A DNA stretch of 64,000 nucleotides from Nonomuraea sp. NEAU-A123 (lineage in GTDB: Bacteria; Actinomycetota; Actinomycetes; Streptosporangiales; Streptosporangiaceae), in contig NZ_JAHFZZ010000015.1 in the NCBI RefSeq assembly GCF_018603905.1, forward strand, positions 186,001 to 250,000, written 5' to 3'. The position numbers and the translations under genes are program-made. Below, piece after piece: positions 57,182-64,000 of this stretch (position 1 is the stretch's first letter; each line of letters begins with the position of its first letter). The notes under the pieces are model-generated. The model was not told the DNA's origin. It made no database searches and worked only from the letters and a program-made list of their open reading frames with translations.

Positions 57182-58105
57182 CTAGGCGAGCGCCCAGGCG
57201 TTCTCCTGGGTACGGCTGGCGTCGGCGAGTGCCTCGACCGCGGCCCTGATCGCGGGGCGGCGGGCCGCGTCGGTCCGCCAGATCACATAGATGCGGCGTG
57301 ACTGCCGGGGCCTGAGCGGCACCACGGCCACCCCGTCGGGCACGCAGTCGCGCCCCAGCCGGGGGATGATCGCGCAGCCGAGACCGGCGGCCACCAGCGC
57401 CATCTGGGTTGGGTATTCGTCGGCCATGCAGGAGATCTCGGGCTCCAGTTGCGCGCTGCGCAGCGTGTAGACGAGCCAGTCGTGGCAGACGGTGCCGGGC
57501 GAGGAGCTGATCCACCGCTCGTTGGCGGGCAGCGCGGACAGCGCGATCTCCCTGCTGCCGGCCAGCGGATGGTCCGCGGGGAGCACGACGTCGGCGATGT
57601 CGTCGAGCAGCGTCGTCCTGGACAGCCCCTCGGGCAGGGCCATCGGCCGGTTCAGCCAGTCCTGGATGACGCCCAGGTCGAGCTCGCCCCTGGCCACGTC
57701 GCGCACGATGCGCTCCGGCTCGCGCTCGGCGAGCTGGATGTGCAGGTCGGGATGGCGCTGCTTGAGCGCGGTCAGAGCGGCGGGCATCAGCCCGCGGGTC
57801 GCCGTCGGGAACGAGGACATGTTCAGCCGCCCCACGACCTCGCCGCGCAGCGCCTCGAAGTCCGCCTCCGCGGTCTCCACCAGCGCCAGGATCCGCTCGG
57901 CGTGGTCGGCGAGCAGCCCGGCCGCGTCGGTCAGCCGCACGCCGCGCCCGTTGCGCTCCATGAGCCGGGCGCCGGTCTCACGCTCCAGCTTGGCGATCTG
58001 CTGCGACACGGCCGACGGCGTGACCATCAGCGCGTCGGCCGCGGCGCCCACCGAACCGTAGATGTGCACAGCGTGAAGGGCCTTGAGGCGGTTCAAGTCC
58101 AACAT
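57182..58105 (-). CDS. LysR-family transcriptional regulator
   Basis: A 307-residue protein. Winged HTH at residues 1-60 (LNRLKALHAVHIYGSVGAAA, TPSAVSQQIAKLERETGARL), then a periplasmic-binding-like effector domain. ATG 58105 gives a normal LysR length; an earlier in-frame ATG adds a hydrophobic stretch not typical of the family. Divergent from a 37-codon frame that may be its target. Confidence 0.92.
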   Translation of the reverse strand: MLDLNRLKALHAVHIYGSVGAAADALMVTPSAVSQQIAKLERETGARLMERNGRGVRLTDAAGLLADHAERILALVETAEADFEALRGEVVGRLNMSSFPTATRGLMPAALTALKQRHPDLHIQLAEREPERIVRDVARGELDLGVIQDWLNRPMALPEGLSRTTLLDDIADVVLPADHPLAGSREIALSALPANERWISSSPGTVCHDWLVYTLRSAQLEPEISCMADEYPTQMALVAAGLGCAIIPRLGRDCVPDGVAVVPLRPRQSRRIYVIWRTDAARRPAIRAAVEALADASRTQENAWALA

Positions 58106-58178
58106 GTAAGCCAGTCTAAAGGGTTTAGCGTAGAAAGTCTCGCTTGTGCTTGACTCTGTAGCAGGAGAAAATATATGC

Positions 58179-58292
58179 ATGAGAAACAACAAGGCGCAGA
58201 AGCAGCAGCAGACCAGCATCTCCTACCTCAAGACCCTCGCCGAGCAGGCTCGTGACCTGCGCGTCCGCTACCAGAAGCCGGCCGCCAAGTAA
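58179..58292 (+). CDS. Small basic protein (37 aa), divergent from the LysR gene
   Basis: It encodes MRNNKAQKQQQTSISYLKTL and continues AEQARDLRVRYQKPAAK. The product is amphipathic and strongly basic. A GCAGGAGA site lies about 11 bases upstream, after an AT-rich stretch. It ends 5 bases before the convergent hemL stop. Too short for certainty, but its codon use (third-position G/C nearly throughout) is that of a real gene. No family recognised. Confidence 0.55.
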   Translation: MRNNKAQKQQQTSISYLKTLAEQARDLRVRYQKPAAK

Positions 58293-58296
58293 GCAG

Positions 58297-59598
58297 CTAG
58301 AGGACCGCCGCGGCAGCCTTGGCGGCTGCCGGCAGCGCGTCGGCGACCCGGTCGAGTGACTCGTCGTCGTGAGAGGCCGACAGGAACCAGGCCTCGTACG
58401 CGGAGGGCGGCAGGTAGACCCCCCGATCCAGCATCGCGTGGAAGAAGGCGGTGAAGGCCGATGTGTTCTGGGCCCGAGCGTCGTCGAAGTTCGTCACCGG
58501 CGCATCCGTGAAGAACACCGAGAACAGGCTCCCCGCCCGCTGCAGCCGGTGCGGCACGCCTGCCGCGGTCAGCGCGTCGGAGGCGGCCTGGCCGACCGCC
58601 AGCGCTGCCGCGTCCACCCTGGCGTAGGAGCCGGCGTCGAGCGCGCGCAGCGTGGCCAGACCCGCGGCGCAGGCGAGCGGGTTTCCCGACAGCGTGCCCG
58701 CCTGGTAGACCGGTCCTTCCGGTGCCAGGCAGGACATCACGTCGGCCCGCCCGCCGAAGGCCGCCGTCGGCAACCCACCGCCCATGACCTTGCCGAACGT
58801 CATCAGGTCGGCGTCGACCGGGTCGAGGCCGTACCAGCCCGCGGCTGAGACGCGGAACCCGGTCAGCACCTCATCCATGATCAGCAGCGCGCCGTTGGCC
58901 GTGCAGAGCTCGCGCAGGCGGGCGTTGAAGCCGTCGAGCGGCGGCACCACACCCATGTTGGCCGGGCAGGCCTCGGTGATGACACAGGCGATCCGCCCAT
59001 CGTTCTCGGCCGACGCGAACGCCTGCTCCACCGCGCCGATGTCGTTGTACGGCAGCACGATGGTGTCGGCCGCCGACGCCCCCGTCACGCCCGGCGTGTC
59101 GGGCAGCCCGAACGTGACCACGCCCGACCCCGCCGAGGCCAGCAGCGCGTCGACATGACCGTGGTAGCACCCGGCGAACTTGACCACCTTGGAGCGCCCG
59201 GTGAACCCGCGGGCCAGCCGCACCGCGCTCATCGTCGCCTCGGTGCCCGAGCTGACCAGGCGCACCTTCTCCACGGGCGCCACCCTGGCGACGATCTCCT
59301 CGGCCAGCTCGACCTCGCCCGGCGTGGCGGTGCCGTAGGAGAGGCTGTGGGACAGCGCCGACGAGACGGCGTCGATGACGGCGGGATGGCGGTGGCCCAG
59401 GATCATCGGGCCCCACGAGCAGACCAGGTCGACGTAGCGGTTGCCGTCGACGTCAGTGAGGTAGGGGCCCTGCCCTGAGGCCATGAAACGGGGCGTGCCA
59501 CCGACCGCGCCGAACGCGCGGACCGGGGAGTTGACGCCACCCGGGATGATGGCGCGGGCGCGGGCGAACAGGTCCTCGGAGTTCTGTGTACGGCTCAC
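58297..59598 (-). CDS. hemL: Glutamate-1-semialdehyde 2,1-aminomutase
   Basis: A 433-residue PLP enzyme converting glutamate semialdehyde to 5-aminolevulinate. FARARAIIPGGVNSPVRAFG at the N-terminus, SSGTEATMSAVRLARGFTG, and DLMTFGKVMGGGLPTAAFGG with the PLP lysine are diagnostic. GTG 59598 starts at the conserved N-terminus; the longer open frame upstream is antisense to other sequence. Confidence 0.96.
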   Translation of the reverse strand: MSRTQNSEDLFARARAIIPGGVNSPVRAFGAVGGTPRFMASGQGPYLTDVDGNRYVDLVCSWGPMILGHRHPAVIDAVSSALSHSLSYGTATPGEVELAEEIVARVAPVEKVRLVSSGTEATMSAVRLARGFTGRSKVVKFAGCYHGHVDALLASAGSGVVTFGLPDTPGVTGASAADTIVLPYNDIGAVEQAFASAENDGRIACVITEACPANMGVVPPLDGFNARLRELCTANGALLIMDEVLTGFRVSAAGWYGLDPVDADLMTFGKVMGGGLPTAAFGGRADVMSCLAPEGPVYQAGTLSGNPLACAAGLATLRALDAGSYARVDAAALAVGQAASDALTAAGVPHRLQRAGSLFSVFFTDAPVTNFDDARAQNTSAFTAFFHAMLDRGVYLPPSAYEAWFLSASHDDESLDRVADALPAAAKAAAAVL

Positions 59599-59629
59599 GC
59601 GAACCAGGTTAGTCCTGGACCACGACGGC

Positions 59630-60259
59630 CTAGTCGGCGAGCCAGTCGAGGATGCGCAGCGGGTCGGGCAGCGGGCGGCCGTCGGGCGGGCGCAGCCAGG
59701 AGACGGGCTGACCGGTGGGGAGCGTGGAGGGCGGCGCCAGGACATAGCTGTCGCGGCAGTGCCAGCGCAGGCCCGGATTGTCCTCGATGGTGCCGGGGTC
59801 ACAGTCGAGCTGGCAGGACCACCACTCGTCCTCGTCGTCGGGATTGCCGCGAGTGGCCACATAAAACAGAACCCGGTCGCCGTTGGCGGCGACCGGGCCT
59901 GAATGCGCTGCGGCGCCGTCGATCCGGGTGAGGGCCGACAGGCCGGTGTCGAGCGGTACGTCGAAGACATCGAACACGCGCCCGGTCGGCAGAATCACGT
60001 TGGCCTCGGGATCGGCCTGCCACCAGCGCGTGAGCTGGGTGGCGTCCGTCGTGGCCTGCACGTTCCAGGCGGGCGACAAGGGGTGCGCGCCCGGGTCGGG
60101 ACACCCGAGGCGGTCACAGGAGCAGGAGCGGGCGCCTTGGCGCAGCGGGTGGGCACCCGGCACGCTCGGCCATCCGAGAGCGGCATAGCCCAGCACGGAG
60201 TCGATCCGTGTCGGGCGCGACCGTTTTCTGGTACGCCGAGCGAGTGGTACCCCCACCAT
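59630..60259 (-). CDS. Primase-polymerase-like domain protein
   Basis: A 209-residue protein resembling the N-terminal domain annotated bifunctional DNA primase/polymerase: LGYAALGWPSVPGAHPL, CSCDRLGCPDPGAHPL (a Cys cluster that may bind zinc), RWWQADPEANVILPTG and FDVFDVPLDTG. The usual catalytic Asp-x-Asp/Glu appears as DVFDV. ATG 60259 has GGGAGA upstream. Related single-domain proteins occur as housekeeping neighbours of hem genes in this order; activity is unproven. Confidence 0.75.
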   Translation of the reverse strand: MVGVPLARRTRKRSRPTRIDSVLGYAALGWPSVPGAHPLRQGARSCSCDRLGCPDPGAHPLSPAWNVQATTDATQLTRWWQADPEANVILPTGRVFDVFDVPLDTGLSALTRIDGAAAHSGPVAANGDRVLFYVATRGNPDDEDEWWSCQLDCDPGTIEDNPGLRWHCRDSYVLAPPSTLPTGQPVSWLRPPDGRPLPDPLRILDWLAD

Positions 60260-60388
60260 GGTGTCTCCCGTCGAGTCCAAGTGCCTGAAGAGGTCCCGGC
60301 TCCTGGCTGCTAGCACACGCGGGACACACCAGCACTTGTTATCTCAGTCTAACGCACAGGTCCCAGGCACGACGGGAAACCCTCTGGT

Positions 60389-61372
60389 TCACAGACGTCG
60401 CGCCACCTCAGTGGCCCAGTAGGTGAGGATCAGGTCGGCGCCCGCGCGCTTGATCGAGACCAGCGACTCCATGATCATCCGGTCGCGGTCGATCCAGCCG
60501 TTGGCCGCCGCGGCCTCGATCATCGCGTACTCGCCGCTCACCTGGTAGGCCGCCACCGGCACGTCGACCTCGTCGCGGAACTGCTTGATGACGTCCAGGT
60601 AGGCCAGCGCCGGCTTGACCATCACGATGTCGGCGCCCTCGGCGAGGTCGAGTCGCACCTCGCGCAGCGCCTCCTCCAGCGGCCCGGCCGGGTCCTGCTG
60701 ATGGGTGCTGCGGTCGCCGAACTGCGGCGCGCACTCGGCGGCGTCACGGAACGGGCCGAAGAAGGCGGAGGCGTACTTGGCGGTGTAGGCGAGGATCGGC
60801 ACGTCATGGAAGCCGTCGGCGTCGAGCGCCGCCCTGATGGCCCCGACCTGGCCGTCCATCATGCCGCTCGGCGCGATCATCTGGGATCCCGCCCTGGCCT
60901 GGGCGACCGCGATCGACGCGTAGCGCTCCAGCGTCGCGTCGTTGTCGACGTCGCCGGCCGCGGTCAGCACGCCACAGTGACCGTGGTCGGTGAACTCGTC
61001 GAGGCAGGTGTCGGCCATGACCACCACCGCGTCACCCACCTCCTCGGACACCTCGCGCAGCGCGACCTGCAAGATGCCCTCAGGGTCGTCGGCCGCCGAG
61101 CCGCGCGCGTCCTTCACGGCGGGGATGCCGAACAGGATCAGCCCCGACACCCCGGCGTCAGCCGCCTCGTGGGCGGCCTTGCGCAGTGAGTCGCGGGTGT
61201 GCTGGAACACACCGGGCATCGAGGCGACCGGCTGCGGCTGGTCGATGCCCTCCTTGACGAACATCGGCAGGATCAGGTCCGCGGGATGCAGCCTGGTGCC
61301 CGCCACCATGCGCCGGAACGCGGGACTGCGGCGGAGCCTGCGCGGGCGGGCGGCAGGGTACTCGGCACTCAC
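60389..61372 (-). CDS. hemB: Porphobilinogen synthase
   Basis: A 327-residue 5-aminolevulinate dehydratase. RRLRRSPAFRRMVAGTRL, VMADTCLDEFTDHGHCGVL (metal-site loop), LAYTAKYASAFFGPFRDA and IVMVKPALAYLDVI (the two active-site lysines) are diagnostic. The GTG overlaps the cobA/hemD stop (GTGA), so it is translationally coupled. Confidence 0.96.
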   Translation of the reverse strand: MSAEYPAARPRRLRRSPAFRRMVAGTRLHPADLILPMFVKEGIDQPQPVASMPGVFQHTRDSLRKAAHEAADAGVSGLILFGIPAVKDARGSAADDPEGILQVALREVSEEVGDAVVVMADTCLDEFTDHGHCGVLTAAGDVDNDATLERYASIAVAQARAGSQMIAPSGMMDGQVGAIRAALDADGFHDVPILAYTAKYASAFFGPFRDAAECAPQFGDRSTHQQDPAGPLEEALREVRLDLAEGADIVMVKPALAYLDVIKQFRDEVDVPVAAYQVSGEYAMIEAAAANGWIDRDRMIMESLVSIKRAGADLILTYWATEVARRL

Positions 61373-62925
61373 TTTGCCCTCCTTCTGGCGCCTCTGCGGT
61401 TCTGCGACGGCCGGCGCGGGCTGTCGCCCGCGGCGAGGGCCGCCTGGCGCTGCTTGGCGCCGTACGCGGCCACCGCGGCGGCCAGGGCGGACGCCGACGG
61501 CCTGTCGGCCATGACGTCGACCCGCAGCCCGAACTCCTCGGCGGTCTTCGCGGTCTGCGGCCCGATGACCGCGATCACGGTGACGTTGTGCGGCTTGCCG
61601 GCGATGCCGACAAGGTTGCGCACGGTCGAGGAGGAGGTGAAGAGCACCGCGTCGAACCCGCCGCCCTTGATCGCCTCGCGGGTCGCGGCGGGGGGCGGTG
61701 CGGCTCGTACGGTGCGGTAGGCCGTGACGTCGTCGCACTCCCAGCCTAGCTCCGTGAGCCCGGCGACGAGGGTGTCTGTGGAAATGTCGGCCCGCGGCAG
61801 GAGCACCCGGTTGATCGGGTCGAGCATCGAGTCGTACGGCGGCCACTCGGCCACCAGGCCCTCCGACGACTGCTCGCCCGAGGGCAGCAGGTCGGGCTTG
61901 ACGCCGAACTCGACCAGGGCCCGCGCGGTGGCGTCGCCCACGGCGGCCACCTTCAGCCCGGCGAAGGCGCGGGCGTCGAGGCCGTACTCCTCGAACTTCT
62001 CACGCACCGCCTTGACCGCGTTGGAGCTGGTGAACGCCACCCACTCGTAGCGTCCGGTGACCAGGCCCTTGATCGCGCGGTCCATCTGCTGCGGCGTGCG
62101 CGGCGGCTCGACCGAGATGGTCGGCACCTCCTCCGGCACGGCGCCGTAGGAGGCGAGCTGCTCGGACAGGCTCTTGGACTGCTCCTTGGTGCGCGGCACC
62201 AGCACCCGCCAGCCGAACAGCGGCTTGGTCTCGAACCACGACAGCTTGTCGCGCTGCCCGACCGCGTCGCCGACGACGATCAGCGCGGGCTCGGTGAAGC
62301 CCGCGTGCTTGAGGTCGGCCTGCAGCCTGGCCAGCGTCGAGACGACGGTGTACTGCTCGGTCGTGGTGCCGCTGCTGCTGACCGCGACGGGCGTGCTGTC
62401 GGGCTTGCCACCCGCCACCAGCGCCTTGCCGATCGAGACGGCCCCGGCGATGCCGTTGTAGATGACCAGCGTGCCCTTGCAGGCGGCGTGGGCGGCCCAG
62501 TCCTGCTCGTGCGCGGCGTCGACGATCCGGAACTCCGGCGTATCCGCCGCCGCGGGGATGCCCGCGTAAGTGAGTACGGCGGTCGCGGGTGGCACGCCGG
62601 GCACGATCTCGAAGTCCACCTCCGCCGCGGCGGCGGCCGCGACCTCCTCGGTGATCGAGCGAGCGATCGAGGAGAACAGCATCGGGTCGCCCTCGCACAG
62701 GCGTACGACGAACTGCCCGGCCTTGGCGCGCTTGACGAGGTCGCCGGTCGCGACCTCCACGCCTTCGCGGCAATGGCGCAGGAACGAGCCGAACAGCTCC
62801 TCGTCGAGCGCGACCGCGTCGGCCTTGGCGAGCAGTTCGGCGCCGCGGAGCGTGAGGAGGTTCGGATCGCCGGGGCCCGCGCCCACGAACGCGAGGAAAC
62901 CGGAGGTTGGACTATCGGAGCTCAA
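61369..62925 (-). CDS. Fused uroporphyrinogen-III methyltransferase/synthase
   Basis: A 518-residue fusion. Residues 1-245 are SUMT (CobA): FVGAGPGDPNLLTLRGAELL, CEGDPMLFSS and PGVPPATAVLTYAGIP. Residues about 260-500 are HemD: WRVLVPRTKEQSKSLSEQL, WVAFTSSNAVKAVREKF, AAVGDATARAL and AVLFTSSSTVRNLVG. The SUMT half has diverged around the expected Met-Glu region (VALDEEL), so it might be weakly active. The C-terminus is Arg-rich. Fusions of this kind are usual in actinobacteria. It overlaps hemC and hemB by 4 bases each. Confidence 0.95.
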   Translation of the reverse strand: MSSDSPTSGFLAFVGAGPGDPNLLTLRGAELLAKADAVALDEELFGSFLRHCREGVEVATGDLVKRAKAGQFVVRLCEGDPMLFSSIARSITEEVAAAAAAEVDFEIVPGVPPATAVLTYAGIPAAADTPEFRIVDAAHEQDWAAHAACKGTLVIYNGIAGAVSIGKALVAGGKPDSTPVAVSSSGTTTEQYTVVSTLARLQADLKHAGFTEPALIVVGDAVGQRDKLSWFETKPLFGWRVLVPRTKEQSKSLSEQLASYGAVPEEVPTISVEPPRTPQQMDRAIKGLVTGRYEWVAFTSSNAVKAVREKFEEYGLDARAFAGLKVAAVGDATARALVEFGVKPDLLPSGEQSSEGLVAEWPPYDSMLDPINRVLLPRADISTDTLVAGLTELGWECDDVTAYRTVRAAPPPAATREAIKGGGFDAVLFTSSSTVRNLVGIAGKPHNVTVIAVIGPQTAKTAEEFGLRVDVMADRPSASALAAAVAAYGAKQRQAALAAGDSPRRPSQNRRGARRRAK

Positions 62926-63827
62926 CGGGATTGCTCCCCCATCAATCTGTCGGCCCCTTCGGAGATCATCTCGGCAGCGAGGAGCTGGCCGAGATTCACA
63001 GACTCGGAAGGAGAGCCGGCGGCGGACTTGCGCACCGCCTGCTGGCCGTCCAGAGAGACGACCACGGCGGTGAGGTTCAGGGTCTGCCCGTCATCGACGG
63101 CGAAAGCACCCACGGGGGCCGAGCAGCCGGCCTCGAGAGCGGACAGGACGGTGCGCTCGGCCGTCACCGCGGAGCGCGTCCGCGGGTCGTCGAGCACACC
63201 GAGGAAGGAGATCAGGTCGGCGCGGTCGGAGAGGCACTCCACGGCCAGGGCGCCCTGGCCCGGCGCGGGCAGCAGCTCCTCGACCTCGAAGATCTGCGCG
63301 ATCTCCGCGTCCCTGCCGATCCTGGTCAGGCCCGCCGAGGCGAGCACGACCGCGTCGAGCTCGCCGGCGGTGACCTTGCCGATCCGGGTGTCGGCGTTGC
63401 CGCGGATCGGGACGTACTCGAGATCGGGCCGCAGCGCCCTGAGCATGGCGATCCGGCGCGGCGACCCGGTGCCGACCCTGGCCCCGGCGGGCAGGTCGGC
63501 AAACTTGGCATGGCCGACCAGCGCGTCGCGGTGGTCGTGCCGGGCCGGGATGGCGGCCAGCGTCACCTGCGGGTCCTGCTTGGTCGGCAGGTCCTTCAGC
63601 GAGTGGACGGCGAAGTCGATCTCACCCTCGATCAGCTTGTCCCGCAGGGCACTGACGAACACACCCGTGCCGCCGAGCTGCGCGAGCTGAGCCTTGGTCA
63701 CGTCACCGAACGTGGTGACGCCGACCAGCTCGACCGCGCGCCCGGTGCGTTCGGTGTAGGAGTCGGCGACCATCTGCGACTGCGTGGTCGCCATCAGGCT
63801 GCGCCGGGTGCCCAAGCGCAGTGTCAC
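62922..63827 (-). CDS. hemC: Hydroxymethylbilane synthase
   Basis: A 301-residue porphobilinogen deaminase. LRLGTRRSLMATTQSQMVAD, FAVHSLKDLPT, GTGSPRRIAMLRALRPDL and LEAGCSAPVGA (dipyrromethane-cofactor cysteine) are diagnostic. GTG start overlapping the hemA stop (GTGA). This is the housekeeping copy; another hemC-like N-terminus lies at 1-163. Confidence 0.97.
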   Translation of the reverse strand: MTLRLGTRRSLMATTQSQMVADSYTERTGRAVELVGVTTFGDVTKAQLAQLGGTGVFVSALRDKLIEGEIDFAVHSLKDLPTKQDPQVTLAAIPARHDHRDALVGHAKFADLPAGARVGTGSPRRIAMLRALRPDLEYVPIRGNADTRIGKVTAGELDAVVLASAGLTRIGRDAEIAQIFEVEELLPAPGQGALAVECLSDRADLISFLGVLDDPRTRSAVTAERTVLSALEAGCSAPVGAFAVDDGQTLNLTAVVVSLDGQQAVRKSAAGSPSESVNLGQLLAAEMISEGADRLMGEQSR

Positions 63828-64000
63828 AACTCCACCTCCCTGACGGCATCGGGCATCTTCGGATCGAGGTCGAACAGCTCACGCAGCGCTTCGGCATAAT
63901 GATCGCCTCCCGGGCTGGTGGCGAGCTGTTTGACACGCACAGTGGGCTCATGAAGCAGCTTGTCGACCACCCGCTGCACGGTCTGCGCCACCTCGTCCCT
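63824..64000 (-). CDS. hemA: Glutamyl-tRNA reductase, C-terminal end (partial)
   Basis: The last 58 codons of a gene entering from the right. VVDKLLHEPTVRVKQLA and YAEALRELFDLDP match the dimerisation domain of HemA, and it precedes hemC as in other actinobacterial hem operons. HemA makes glutamate semialdehyde, the substrate of HemL. Confidence 0.9.
   Translation of the reverse strand, partial: RDEVAQTVQRVVDKLLHEPTVRVKQLATSPGGDHYAEALRELFDLDPKMPDAVREVEL

Overview
The window is high-GC actinobacterial chromosome. A full 14-gene nuo operon with menaquinone genes, a BldC-type regulator, SARP and Phd/RelE genes, Tat-exported glycosidases, GTG starts and ATGA/GTGA gene overlaps point to a filamentous Streptosporangiales-like organism (inference from content; no rRNA is present to confirm it).

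Layout. Positions 1-28,200 are accessory. They start with the N-terminus of a HemC paralogue, then a membrane-anchored hypothetical, a secreted SGNH esterase, a secreted beta-propeller and a GT39-type membrane glycosyltransferase. Next come a small-secreted-protein/ABC-transporter operon with a 52-residue secreted peptide and a broken SARP/AfsR-type regulator (6.5-11.2 kb), a stand-alone cytochrome b (QcrB paralogue), and three secreted glycosidase genes (13.7-20.0 kb), two of which share a nearly identical C-terminal beta-trefoil-like domain. GNAT and HIT genes follow, then a run of small cassettes (22.0-28.0 kb) rich in toxin-antitoxin pairs that ends at msrA.

The most unusual structure is here. 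The 3' end of msrA (28079-28174, which encodes the two resolving cysteines of the enzyme) recurs in the same orientation at 27249, 24608, 23295, 22283 and 21924, and in more decayed form at 11824, 2866, 1626, 1173 and 411. The copies bracket short cargo: a VapBC-like pair, an XRE/DUF5919-NUDIX group, a RelE/Phd-like pair, a ParE/Phd pair and a small membrane protein. Well-preserved copies keep the MsrA reading frame and differ mainly at synonymous sites, so each looks like the genuine 3' end of an msrA gene brought in by an insertion that regenerates its target. Decayed duplicates of two of the TA cassettes lie at 1.3-1.5 kb and 2.9-3.2 kb. No integrase is visible.

From 28.2 kb onward the window is conserved core. 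A rarD permease is followed by a minus-strand unit: menaquinone geranylgeranyl reductase, nuoA to nuoN, polyprenyl diphosphate synthase (47.4 to 29.7 kb). A perfect Rex-type operator sits in its upstream region, and menG lies just beyond. Then come a secreted propeller protein, a DUF4229 membrane protein, a BldC-like regulator, a putative lethal-factor-like metalloprotease next to a small acidic protein, and the cytochrome c maturation cluster resA-ccdA-resB-ccsB with a histidine phosphatase. The end holds a LysR regulator, hemL, a prim-pol-like gene and the haem operon hemA(partial)-hemC-cobA/hemD-hemB. Complex I, quinone synthesis, cytochrome c assembly and tetrapyrrole synthesis together make this half a respiratory gene neighbourhood.
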